Origin: an uncultured Rikenellaceae bacterium
Lineage (GTDB): Bacteria; Bacteroidota; Bacteroidia; Bacteroidales; Rikenellaceae
Direction of reading: 5' to 3'
Assembly: GCA_947038405.1 (NCBI GenBank)
Contig: CAMQVY010000023.1
Coordinates: forward strand, 1 to 32,243
DNA: 32,243 nucleotides
Position numbers and translations under genes: made by a program. Positions 24,864 to 32,243 of the stretch are shown here, in pieces. Position 1 is the first letter of the stretch; the number at the start of each line of letters is the position of its first letter. Below the pieces are notes generated by a model. That model was not told the origin of the DNA. It saw only the letters and a list, made by a program, of their open reading frames with translations, and did not search any database.

Positions 24864-25901
24864 ATGAAAATAGCACATATCATATTCTCGTTTCATACGG
24901 GAGGAGCCGAAACAATGTTGATTGATATTGCAAATTGTCAATCGAATAATAATGAAGTTTCTGTCATAATTATCAATGATTCTGTTAATGAGTCACTACT
25001 ATCTAAAATTAAAGAGGGTGTGCAAATTATAAAGATTGGTAGAAGCGAAGGTAGTCGTAGTATTTTTGATATTATAAAATTTAACTATATAATAGCTAAA
25101 TTATCTCCTGATATAATCCATTCTCATAATAGTCCAATTGCTAAACTAATTTTCTATCCATTTGCAAAATTGTTTTTGACAGTACATGATATGGGCATTT
25201 CCAACACCTACTTCAGTAGATATGATGCTCTATTCGCTATATCAGGTGCTGTTTGTGAAGATATTTTAAAAAAAGGCAGCTATAATGTGGTAACAGTACC
25301 AAATGGTATTGATAGTAGTCAAATCATAGTTAAGCATAAAGAGAGCGAGAGACTAAAGGATATAATTCAAGTTGGTCGTTCAGATTCAGATAAAAAAGGA
25401 CAGGATATATTGATTTATGCGGTATCTCGGTTGGTTAATACATATGGTTTAGATATTAACCTAACTTTAATTGGAGAGGGTCCGTCAATGGAATATCTTA
25501 GAGAGATTGTGAGTAGTGAACATATAGAGGATAGAGTGATATTTTTAGGTTTGAGAGATCGAGAGTACATATATTCAAGACTTAAAGATTATGACTTATA
25601 CGTTCAACCATCACGATTTGAAGGTTTTGGATTAACTGTTGCAGAGGCAATGGCTGCAAAGATTCCAGTATTAGTGTCTGATAATGATGGGCCTATGGAG
25701 ATAATAAATAACGGAGAATATGGAGTCTGTTTTAAAGTTGGTGATATTGATGATTGTGTGGATAAGTTGTTATATATATATAATAACTATTCAGAAGTTT
25801 GCGAGAAAATAGAACCTGCTTATTTAAGAGTTAAACAATTATATGATATAAATGAAACTGCAAATAATTATACTAAGGCGTATGAAAGTAGTCGTAATTA
25901 A
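24864..25901 (+). CDS. GT4 family glycosyltransferase
   Basis: A 345-residue retaining glycosyltransferase with a GT-B fold. The N-terminal domain has FHTGGAETMLIDIA (10-23) and IIHSHNS. The C-terminal nucleotide-sugar domain begins DIIQVGRSDSDKKGQDILI and carries LIGEGP and the EX7E-type signature in PSRFEGFGLTVAEAMA. It adds one sugar to the growing lipid-linked repeat unit at the cytoplasmic face. Donor and linkage are not predictable. It follows wzy by 14 nt. Confidence 0.9.
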   Translation: MKIAHIIFSFHTGGAETMLIDIANCQSNNNEVSVIIINDSVNESLLSKIKEGVQIIKIGRSEGSRSIFDIIKFNYIIAKLSPDIIHSHNSPIAKLIFYPFAKLFLTVHDMGISNTYFSRYDALFAISGAVCEDILKKGSYNVVTVPNGIDSSQIIVKHKESERLKDIIQVGRSDSDKKGQDILIYAVSRLVNTYGLDINLTLIGEGPSMEYLREIVSSEHIEDRVIFLGLRDREYIYSRLKDYDLYVQPSRFEGFGLTVAEAMAAKIPVLVSDNDGPMEIINNGEYGVCFKVGDIDDCVDKLLYIYNNYSEVCEKIEPAYLRVKQLYDINETANNYTKAYESSRN

Positions 25902-25955
25902 ATTGATAGTAGTATAATTAATTATAGCTTATATATTACTTTAATAATAGAAAAT

Positions 25956-26522
25956 ATGAAAAAAATTGATAATATAATTTTATCTGATCTGTATAAGTAT
26001 AGTGGAAGTACAACTTGTTTGTCTTTTTTTAAATATTACTTTTCAACTCCTGGATTTAGGTACCTGTTTTGGTTGAGATCGTCAAAAATAGTAGGCAAAT
26101 ATAAGGTGCTTTTTCTAGTATATATAATTTGTAGAATTATGCAAAAACATTACTCATATCTATTTGGAATAGACATCCACCCATCTACATCTATTGGAAA
26201 AGGATTTTATATTGGACACTTTTCGGGTATTGTAGTATCTCCCCTTGCTATCATTGGTAATAATGTGAATATAAGTCATTGTGTTACTATTGGAATGTCA
26301 AGTAGAGGCAAAAATAAAGGATATCCAATAATCGGTGATTGTGTGTACATCGGACCTGGAGCTAAAATAATCGGCAATATCAAGATAGGTAATAATGTAT
26401 CCATAGGAGCAAATACAGTTGTTACAAAAGACGTTCCAGAAAACTCTGTAGTAGTAGGTATCCCAGCAAGGGTGATTTCTAATAATGGTTCTGAAGGATA
26501 TATTATAAGGTGTGTTAAATAA
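25956..26522 (+). CDS. Serine O-acetyltransferase-like hexapeptide acyltransferase
   Basis: A 188-residue protein of the CysE/EpsC-like acetyltransferase group. The helical N-terminus (1-60) is followed by regular hexapeptide repeats: GIDIHPSTSIGKGFYIGHFS, VSPLAIIGNNVNISHCVTIG, PIIGDCVYIGPGAKIIGNI, KIGNNVSIGANTVV and VVVGIPARV. The histidine in GHFSG and that in ISHCVTIG are the usual active-site pair. In polysaccharide operons such proteins acetylate a sugar rather than serine, and no cysteine genes are near, so sugar O-acetylation is the likelier role. The 54-nt AT-rich gap before it is the longest inside the operon. Confidence 0.82.
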   Translation: MKKIDNIILSDLYKYSGSTTCLSFFKYYFSTPGFRYLFWLRSSKIVGKYKVLFLVYIICRIMQKHYSYLFGIDIHPSTSIGKGFYIGHFSGIVVSPLAIIGNNVNISHCVTIGMSSRGKNKGYPIIGDCVYIGPGAKIIGNIKIGNNVSIGANTVVTKDVPENSVVVGIPARVISNNGSEGYIIRCVK

Positions 26523-26535
26523 AAACAATTAAATT

Positions 26536-27603
26536 ATGATTCACAAAGAAATAACAGATAAAGTAATTACTTTATCTTGCGAATATAAGGACCCCAAAGG
26601 TGGCATAGCGATGGTTGTTTATAATTATTCATCATTTTTTGAATCTTTTAGAACGATTACAACAACTTCAGAGGGATCATATTTTAGAAAACTATTAAAA
26701 TTCATCAGGGCACTAATAATCTTTTTATATCATACAATAAAAAATGATTATTCTATTTTACATATTCATGGATCTTCCAATATAAGCTTCTTTAAAAAAC
26801 GCATATTCATATGTATAGCATATTTTTTTAACAAAAAGATTATATTTCATTGCCATGGTGCCGAATTCATGATTTTCACTAAGCAAAATTATAAATTGGT
26901 AAAAAAGACATTGGATAAAGTAGATGTTGTCGTGGCTTTATCTCAGAGTTGGAAAGATTTTTTTGAAAACGAATTACTCTTAAAAAGAGTCGAGATTATA
27001 AAAAATACAGTTCCTTGTGTTTCAGATAATCACAAGGAAAAAGATAATGGAATTTTAGAATTGCTTTTCCTTGGAGCTATAGGTGACAGAAAAGGAATTT
27101 TTGACCTACTTGATGTAATATTGAAGTGCAGAGATAAATATGATAGGAAATTACGACTTAGAGTAGGTGGAAATGACGAGGTTGATAGGTTAATCGAATT
27201 TATTGATAAAAATAGTTTACATAATTTAATCTCATTTGAGGGTTGGGTAAAAGGTGATTTAAAACATAAACTTTTATCTCAAGCTGATATTTTGATTTTA
27301 CCTTCATACAATGAGGGGTTGCCTATTGTGATTCTTGAGGCTATGACATATAAAATGCCAATTATTTCGACAAAGGTTGGTGGTATCCCCGAAGTTGTTG
27401 GTAGTGAAAATGGAATATTAATAGATGCAGGTGACAAGGAGCAAATTGAAAGTGCATTAGATGAAATGCTTGCTAAGAGCAAGGATGATATTATTAAAAT
27501 GGGATTAAAGTCTTATGATAAAGTACAGTGTCATCTTCCATCGCATGTAGAGGAGGAGTTAATTAAAATGTATAATAGTTTATTAATTAAAATTAAAGAA
27601 TAA
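26536..27603 (+). CDS. GT4 family glycosyltransferase
   Basis: A 355-residue GT-B glycosyltransferase of family 4. The N-terminal domain contains DPKGGIAMVVYNY (19-31) and ILHIHGSSNISF. The C-terminal domain contains LLFLGAIGDRKGIFDLLD, VRVGGND-like strands and the signature PSYNEGLPIVILEAM, with STKVGGIPEVVG after it. It would act at the cytoplasmic face in repeat-unit assembly. One base separates its stop from the next start, so translation is likely coupled with the CapK-like gene. Confidence 0.9.
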   Translation: MIHKEITDKVITLSCEYKDPKGGIAMVVYNYSSFFESFRTITTTSEGSYFRKLLKFIRALIIFLYHTIKNDYSILHIHGSSNISFFKKRIFICIAYFFNKKIIFHCHGAEFMIFTKQNYKLVKKTLDKVDVVVALSQSWKDFFENELLLKRVEIIKNTVPCVSDNHKEKDNGILELLFLGAIGDRKGIFDLLDVILKCRDKYDRKLRLRVGGNDEVDRLIEFIDKNSLHNLISFEGWVKGDLKHKLLSQADILILPSYNEGLPIVILEAMTYKMPIISTKVGGIPEVVGSENGILIDAGDKEQIESALDEMLAKSKDDIIKMGLKSYDKVQCHLPSHVEEELIKMYNSLLIKIKE

Positions 27604-27604
27604 A

Positions 27605-28888
27605 ATGAATTGGAGAGTACTTCTAATGAGCCTTGTAAGGAGATTTAATTTGATGAATATGTATAATCAAAATATTACTTCTCAGTATATAGGAGACGAA
27701 ATATCTATTCAAAAAGAGATGGATGACAATGCGTTAAATATTTTTAAGTTTCATGTTAAAAACAACAACAAATATCGCGAATTCTTGGATAGCAAGGGCT
27801 TTGATTACTCTAATTTAAATAATATTGATTGGGGTAAAATACCAACCATTACAAAAGCTGATCTACGTGAATATTATCCAGAAATAAAATCTGAAATCTA
27901 TAACTATTCTTCGTCGGGAGGGTCAACAAACAAGCCATTTAAGTACCCTGCAAGTATTGAAAGTGCTTTGTTTACATGGCCTTCGCATTGGATGCTTCAT
28001 GATGTATTCGGGGCAAAACCATATTCTAAGATGGTTATGATAATGGGGTCTGGTAATATGAAGAAAAGTAAAATAACATTAGTGTACCATAAATTGTCAA
28101 ATATTATTACTTTCAATGCATTTGATAGGTCAACTACGAACAAACAAAAAATATATAATACAATAAAGTCCAAAAAAGTAGAAATCATATATGGATTTGC
28201 ATCTTCAATTAATGAATTTCTATTATACTTGAAAGAAAATGACTTATATCTTAATATTAAAGGAATAGTAACTACAAGCGAAAATAGAATACCATATAGC
28301 CAAAAGCTTGCTGATAAATATTGTAATTGCGATATTTATGATCAATATGGTGCTCATGATGGTGATGTATTTGGGTTTGAATGTTCGCTACACGATGGAT
28401 TACACATTAATCATAAATATTGTACATTAGAGATATTGAATCAAGAAATATTGCTTACTGCTGTAAAGAATAAAGCTTTCCCTTTTATTAAATATCAGGT
28501 TGGAGATTTAGCAGCAGGGGAAACACTCAAAAAGGAAAAATGTGAGTGTGGCAGAGTCCTTTTTCGTCTGCAGGGTTTAAATGGACGTACAATATACAAT
28601 TTTAAAGATATTGATGGGAATGTCGTCTCTGCATTGATTTTTGACACTCTCATTAAACACGATACTAACGTCATGCAGTATCAATTAGTTGAAAAAAACA
28701 ATACACTATTCCTTAATTTATTATCAGATATTTACACACAAGAAGAAGTAGATGATAAGTATTTAACGTTTGCAAAAGAACGAATTAATAAAAAGGTAAT
28801 AATCTGCTTAAATGAAACTATGCACAAGTTAGCGAATGCAAAGACTCCGTTATATATAAATTTAGATAAGCAAAATGGTGAAAATTAG
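27605..28888 (+). CDS. CapK-like adenylate-forming enzyme (phenylacetate-CoA ligase family)
   Basis: A 427-residue protein of the CapK/PaaK branch of adenylate-forming enzymes. It shows the nucleotide-binding loop SSSGGSTNKP (102-111), a central IYDQYGAHDGDVFGFEC motif that would bind the acyl adenylate, the PFIKYQVGDLA motif, and a CECGR pair of cysteines near 317-319. CapK homologues are widespread in capsule loci, but their substrates are mostly unknown; activation of an organic acid or amino acid for attachment to a sugar is the usual guess. It lies between a GT4 gene and a small acyltransferase gene, which could use the activated group. The ATG at 27605 follows the upstream stop by one base. 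Confidence 0.85.
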   Translation: MNWRVLLMSLVRRFNLMNMYNQNITSQYIGDEISIQKEMDDNALNIFKFHVKNNNKYREFLDSKGFDYSNLNNIDWGKIPTITKADLREYYPEIKSEIYNYSSSGGSTNKPFKYPASIESALFTWPSHWMLHDVFGAKPYSKMVMIMGSGNMKKSKITLVYHKLSNIITFNAFDRSTTNKQKIYNTIKSKKVEIIYGFASSINEFLLYLKENDLYLNIKGIVTTSENRIPYSQKLADKYCNCDIYDQYGAHDGDVFGFECSLHDGLHINHKYCTLEILNQEILLTAVKNKAFPFIKYQVGDLAAGETLKKEKCECGRVLFRLQGLNGRTIYNFKDIDGNVVSALIFDTLIKHDTNVMQYQLVEKNNTLFLNLLSDIYTQEEVDDKYLTFAKERINKKVIICLNETMHKLANAKTPLYINLDKQNGEN

Positions 28889-28918
28889 AGAGTTTATGCG
28901 ATTAATAGTCCTTTTTTT

Positions 28919-29296
28919 ATGGATTTACTATATGTAAGATTTTATGTAATGAGTATTCATAAAACGGCACGTATATCGTTTGGTGCAAAGCTAGATAAAA
29001 TGAATCCAAAGGGTATTCACATTGGTAAAGAATCTTATATTACTTCTGGAGCTATTGTTTTTGCACATGATTATTCTAGAGATTTACACTGTGATACTTA
29101 TATTGGAGAAAAATGTTTTATAGGTGTAAATGTCATAATAATGGCAGGTATTACAATTGGAGATGAAGTTATTGTTGGTAGCGGAGCTGTTGTAACCAAA
29201 AATATCCCTTCTAATTGTATAATTGTTGGCAATCCTGCACGTATATTAAGAGAGGGGATCAAAACAAATAAATTTGGGCAATTAGTAAATAATTAA
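28919..29296 (+). CDS. Short hexapeptide-repeat acyltransferase (WcaF/Maa type)
   Basis: A 125-residue left-handed beta-helix acyltransferase. It opens with SIHKTARISFGAKLDKMNP (12-30) and continues with regular turns: IHIGKESYITSGAIVFAHD, TYIGEKCFIGVNVIIMAGITIG, DEVIVGSGAVVTKNIP and CIIVGNPARI. The histidine in FAHDYSR is the likely catalytic base. Homologues I know tend to have a longer hydrophobic N-terminus. An out-of-frame ATG at 28896 encodes a short hydrophobic stretch that would join this frame if the seven-T run at 28912-28918 had eight T residues. As given, the usable start is ATG 28919. Confidence 0.82.
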   Translation: MDLLYVRFYVMSIHKTARISFGAKLDKMNPKGIHIGKESYITSGAIVFAHDYSRDLHCDTYIGEKCFIGVNVIIMAGITIGDEVIVGSGAVVTKNIPSNCIIVGNPARILREGIKTNKFGQLVNN

Positions 29297-29304
29297 AAAT
29301 ACAT

Positions 29305-30009
29305 ATGGATTTTAAAAAAATTACTCTTAATGGCGTTGAACTGTATCCTTTTTGCTCTGAAAATGAATTAATAAATTTTGTAGATCATAAAAAAGGTATT
29401 CTTGTTGCCATAAATGCAGAAAAGATACTACATGCAACAGACCAAACACGTGCTATTATTAATCGAAATGTCGGTTATTGTGATGGTGCAGGTGCGATGA
29501 TTGCTCTTAGACAAAAAGGTGTTGTTAATGCTTGTAAAATGCCTGGTTGCGAGTTGTGGCTTAAGATCGTCAAGCAATTCTATAAAAGTAAGTCATTTTA
29601 TCTAATTGGGTCAACTAAAATAGTTATTGATGAGGTTGTATGCAAGTTAAAGAAAGAGTATCCCTCAATTAATATTATTGGTTATCGTGATGGATATATT
29701 AATTCAAATGATGAAAAGCAACAGTTAATTAATGATATAATAGCTAAAAAAACTGATATCGTATTTGTTGCTATGGGGTCGCCAAAGCAAGAGCTCCTGA
29801 TGGAAGAAATTCAGAAAAGTCATAACGCAATATTCCAAGGATTAGGAGGCAGTTTTGATGTATATACTGATCGTGTTAATCGTGCTCCTAAATGGTGGGT
29901 AGATCATAATCTAGAATTTGCATATAGACTTATCAAAGAGCCTAAAAGAATAAAAAGACAAATATATCTAGTAAAATATGCCTATTGGTTGATTACAAAA
30001 AAAATATAG
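29305..30009 (+). CDS. WecG/TagA/CpsF-family glycosyltransferase (GT26)
   Basis: A 234-residue GT26 enzyme. In enterobacteria WecG moves ManNAcA from UDP-ManNAcA to GlcNAc-PP-undecaprenol; in Gram-positives TagA moves ManNAc. The family motifs are visible: INAEKILHA (36-44), the active-site aspartate in CDGAGAMIALR (D60), a FYLIGST strand, NIIGYRDGY, VFVAMGSPKQE, and the membrane-associating tail APKWWVDHNLEFAYRLIKEP. Because wecB and wecC are in this operon, UDP-ManNAcA is the likely donor and the WecA-type product the acceptor, making the second sugar of the repeat unit. Eight nt after the acyltransferase gene, four before wecB. Confidence 0.9.
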   Translation: MDFKKITLNGVELYPFCSENELINFVDHKKGILVAINAEKILHATDQTRAIINRNVGYCDGAGAMIALRQKGVVNACKMPGCELWLKIVKQFYKSKSFYLIGSTKIVIDEVVCKLKKEYPSINIIGYRDGYINSNDEKQQLINDIIAKKTDIVFVAMGSPKQELLMEEIQKSHNAIFQGLGGSFDVYTDRVNRAPKWWVDHNLEFAYRLIKEPKRIKRQIYLVKYAYWLITKKI

Positions 30010-30013
30010 TAGT

Positions 30014-31168
30014 ATGAAAAAAATAATGCTAGTTTTTGGCACAAGACCAGAAGCTATTAAGATGGCTCCTTTAGTTAAGGAGTTTAAGAAGAACAGTAGT
30101 GATTTTGAGACTATAGTATGTGTTACGGCACAACATCGAGAGATGTTGGATCAAGTCCTTAATCTGTTTGAAATTACGCCAGACTATGATTTAAACATAA
30201 TGAAGCAAGGACAAGATTTATATGATATTACAAGTCGTGTATTGCTTGGAATGCGAGATCTTTTGAGTGAAGTAAAGCCTGATGTAGTATTAGTTCACGG
30301 TGATACCACCACCTCTACTGCTGCTGCTCTTGCAGCGTTTTACCAGCAAATTCCCGTTGGACATATCGAGGCAGGACTTCGTACACATAACCTTAGCAGT
30401 CCGTGGCCAGAGGAGCTTAATCGTCAAATAACAGGTAGAATTGCAACTTATCACTTTGCACCTACACCACTTAGCAAAGATAACCTACTTCTTGAAAATA
30501 TAGATGAATCAAATATAACAGTTACAGGAAATACAGTAATTGATGCGTTGTATTTGGTTGTCGATAAGCTGAAAACTAACCCAATCCTGAGTACAGATTT
30601 AAAATCAATTTTATACTCATCTGGTTATGATATAGATAGATTGTCTAATGGTAAAAAGTTAGTGCTTATAACAGGACATAGACGAGAGAATTTTGGAGAT
30701 GGTTTTATTGGTATGTGTAGTGCTATAAAAACCTTGACTGAGAGGTATCCAGATGTAGATTTTGTATATCCTATGCACCTAAATCCAAATGTTCGTAAGC
30801 CAATACATGAGGTATTTGGAGAAGATCTGAATACACTAAATAATATGTTTTTCATAGAGCCTCTTGAGTATCTTTCATTTGTATATTTAATGGAAAAATC
30901 GACTATTGTACTGACTGACAGCGGTGGTATTCAGGAGGAGGCTCCAGGACTTGGTAAACCTGTATTGGTTATGCGAGACACAACAGAGCGTCCAGAAGCT
31001 TTGTCGGCAGGAACCGTAAAACTTGTGGGAACTGATTATGACAAGATTGTTAATGAAGTATCACAATTATTAGACAATAATGAGTATTATAATTCAATGA
31101 GCAAAGCTCTTAATCCCTATGGAGATGGACTTGCTTGCGATAGAATAGTACAACAGTTTAGGAACTAA
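30014..31168 (+). CDS. wecB: UDP-N-acetylglucosamine 2-epimerase (non-hydrolysing)
   Basis: A 384-residue enzyme converting UDP-GlcNAc to UDP-ManNAc in the cytosol. Characteristic stretches: FGTRPEAIKMAPL (9-21), VLVHGDTTTSTAAALAAF, GHIEAGLRTHN, WPEELNRQ, VTGNTVIDAL, ITGHRRENFG, and the C-terminal TDSGGIQEEAPGLGKPVLVM with RDTTERPEA. All expected catalytic positions appear present and the length is standard. The product feeds WecC, 11 kb upstream in the same operon. Splitting wecB and wecC across the operon with the specific genes between them is common in Bacteroidales polysaccharide loci. Confidence 0.95.
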   Translation: MKKIMLVFGTRPEAIKMAPLVKEFKKNSSDFETIVCVTAQHREMLDQVLNLFEITPDYDLNIMKQGQDLYDITSRVLLGMRDLLSEVKPDVVLVHGDTTTSTAAALAAFYQQIPVGHIEAGLRTHNLSSPWPEELNRQITGRIATYHFAPTPLSKDNLLLENIDESNITVTGNTVIDALYLVVDKLKTNPILSTDLKSILYSSGYDIDRLSNGKKLVLITGHRRENFGDGFIGMCSAIKTLTERYPDVDFVYPMHLNPNVRKPIHEVFGEDLNTLNNMFFIEPLEYLSFVYLMEKSTIVLTDSGGIQEEAPGLGKPVLVMRDTTERPEALSAGTVKLVGTDYDKIVNEVSQLLDNNEYYNSMSKALNPYGDGLACDRIVQQFRN

Positions 31169-31187
31169 AATCATTAAATAATTTATT

Positions 31188-31904
31188 ATGTTTGGATTCT
31201 TACGCAAAGAGATAATTATAAAATCGGAAATATTAACTGATTTCACTGATTACCATTCGCATATTTTACCTAATGTTGACGATGGAATAAAGTCGGTAGA
31301 AAAGGCCTTAGCGGTATTGGACTCTTACCAAGTATTAGGAGTGAAACGAGTTGTGTTCACTCCACATATTATGGCGGATTATCCACAGAACTCAGCTCAA
31401 TTTCTCCGTTCTAAATTTGAGGAGTTTAAGCGACTGTATACTGGTGAGATAGAACTATCACTCGGGGCAGAGTATATGTTGGATGCTAAGTTTGAAAAGC
31501 ATCTTAATTCAGGGGATTTGTTACCTATAGTAGACAATTATCTTCTAGTTGAGACATCATATATAAATTCTCCTATTAATTTCATGGATCAATTAAGGGC
31601 AATACAATCAAAAGGATATTTTGTAGTTCTAGCTCACCCTGAAAGATATAATTATATGCAAAATGATGATTATAAGCAGTTAAAAAATATAGGAGTACTA
31701 TTTCAACTAAATTTGCTGTCAATAGTTGGGGTATACGGAAAAGGAGCAGAGCAAAGGGCAAAGAAATTATTACATTCTGGGTGTTATGACTTTGTAGGTA
31801 CTGATATTCACAATCTAGAATTCCACTTAAACGTATTTCATCGTCGCAAATTAAGTAAAAAAGACATTAATGGAATATTATACTTAAAAAATAAATTATT
31901 TTAA
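31188..31904 (+). CDS. CpsB/YwqE-type protein tyrosine phosphatase (PHP fold)
   Basis: A 238-residue metal-dependent tyrosine phosphatase of the PHP superfamily. Metal-binding motifs are DYHSHILPNVDDG (21-33), FTPHIM, the glutamate in GAEYML, VLAHPERY and GTDIHNLE. Such enzymes dephosphorylate the tyrosine-rich tail of the BY-kinase, here the Wzc-like protein at the head of the operon. This pairing replaces the low-molecular-weight Wzb phosphatase of E. coli. It is the last gene of the operon, followed directly by two tandem hairpins. Confidence 0.92.
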   Translation: MFGFLRKEIIIKSEILTDFTDYHSHILPNVDDGIKSVEKALAVLDSYQVLGVKRVVFTPHIMADYPQNSAQFLRSKFEEFKRLYTGEIELSLGAEYMLDAKFEKHLNSGDLLPIVDNYLLVETSYINSPINFMDQLRAIQSKGYFVVLAHPERYNYMQNDDYKQLKNIGVLFQLNLLSIVGVYGKGAEQRAKKLLHSGCYDFVGTDIHNLEFHLNVFHRRKLSKKDINGILYLKNKLF

Positions 31905-31906
31905 AT

Positions 31907-31958
31907 CAGTACAAATAAGATAGTTACAAGAAAATTATCAACTATCTTATTTGTACTG
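31907..31958. terminator. First hairpin at the end of the polysaccharide operon
   Basis: Arms 31907-31925 and 31940-31958 form a perfect 19-bp stem with a 14-nt loop, starting right after the last stop codon. There is no T-run on the + strand, so this may protect the 3' end rather than terminate alone. Confidence 0.75.
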
Positions 31959-31967
31959 CCTAAAATT

Positions 31968-32028
31968 AAAAAAGACTACAAAGTGAGTAACTGACTTTAT
32001 ATCAGAACTCAACTTGTAGTCTTTTTTT
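31968..32028. terminator. Second, bidirectional terminator
   Basis: Arms 31968-31988 and 32007-32027 pair at 19 of 21 positions, with outer A-run and T-run giving U-tracts in both directions. It ends the operon and could also end the leftward fragment at 32027-32161. Confidence 0.85.
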
Positions 32029-32161
32029 ATGTCTTTAATTTCATTTCGGACAGTACTAAAATTTTACTGTAATCCCTCGACCTAGTGTACATAATCAAAC
32101 GAAAGTTCACCAGCACAGCCTTGTTTATATAAAACAATACTCCAAACGTTGTTCGTTTCAT
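32027..32161 (-). pseudogene. Small ORF with an integrase-like N-terminus, possible tyrosine recombinase remnant
   Basis: On the minus strand an ATG at 32161 opens a 44-codon frame ending at TAA 32027-32029. Its first twelve residues, MKRTTFGVLFYI, closely resemble the arm-binding N-terminus of Bacteroidota tyrosine recombinases (roughly M-x-R-S/T-T-F-x-V-L-F-Y-L/I). The remaining 32 residues (NKAVLVNFRLIMYT and on) do not continue that pattern, and the frame ends inside the terminator. I read it as a decayed 5' end of an integrase gene; the match is short, so chance is not excluded. The last 82 bases of the window (32162-32243) show no gene and could hold its former promoter. Confidence 0.4.
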
Positions 32162-32243
32162 AATCTATTTACTCTTTTAATATGTAATTATAATAGTAAG
32201 CGTATCCGCGTTACCCAAATTCAGTCAATATTCTCCTAGATCT

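Noticed and set aside
25902..25955. Internal promoter in the 54-nt gap before the serine-acetyltransferase-like gene
   Set aside because: The gap is AT-rich, but no TAnnTTTG element is present.
32162..32243. Further gene at the right edge
   Set aside because: The last 82 bases show no start codon with protein-like content on either strand before the window ends.

Overview
The window looks like chromosomal DNA of an AT-rich member of the Bacteroidota, most likely Bacteroidales. Evidence: a -7 element of the form TAnnTTTG (the Bacteroidota housekeeping promoter type) lies ahead of most transcription units, with textbook TTTG-N19-TAnnTTTG spacing at a tRNA-Leu gene; protein families typical of the phylum are present (UpxY antiterminator, Bacteroidota-type dihydroorotase and AIR synthase); and Shine-Dalgarno sites are weak or absent. 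I cannot name the genus.

Left part (1-12266): housekeeping and unrelated genes in short units separated by strong, often bidirectional, hairpin terminators. In order: two tandem palindromic repeat units; an FAD-dependent dehydrogenase (-); a Dpm1-like GT2 glycosyltransferase and dihydroorotase (+); tRNA-Leu(UAG); a small XRE regulator; glutamate dehydrogenase; LrgA/LrgB (-); a secreted GH33 sialidase; a helical protein of unknown function (-); and AIR synthase (purM) with a long structured 3' region. A diverged third copy of the palindromic repeat sits just after the lrgB stop codon.

Middle (12041-13012): almost 1 kb with no gene. It holds the purM 3' region and terminator, a second terminator, three tandem 11-bp AT-rich repeats next to a TAnnTTTG promoter, and a leader of about 170 nt with a palindrome in front of the UpxY antiterminator gene.

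Right part (13013-31904): an 18-gene, single-strand surface polysaccharide (capsule or O-antigen) operon. Order: UpxY, WecA-like initiating transferase, Wza-like export lipoprotein, Wzc-like tyrosine kinase, WecC, FrhB-like Fe-S protein, Wzx flippase, hexapeptide acyltransferase, polysaccharide pyruvyltransferase, Wzy-like polymerase, GT4, serine-acetyltransferase-like enzyme, GT4, CapK-like adenylate-forming enzyme, second hexapeptide acyltransferase, WecG/TagA-type GT26, WecB, and a CpsB-type tyrosine phosphatase. WecA, WecB, WecC and WecG together would make ManNAcA-GlcNAc-PP-undecaprenol, the start of enterobacterial common antigen. The two GT4 enzymes probably extend it, the acyl/pyruvyl enzymes decorate it, Wzx flips it, Wzy polymerises it and Wza/Wzc export it, with the phosphatase opposing Wzc. 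The operon ends in two tandem hairpins. Beyond them, on the opposite strand, is a small ORF whose first dozen residues resemble the N-terminus of Bacteroidota tyrosine recombinases.

No CRISPR array, complete insertion sequence or complete integrase was seen. The least explained items are the palindromic repeat family, the orphan leftward terminator near 4440, and the promoter/leader architecture of the polysaccharide operon.
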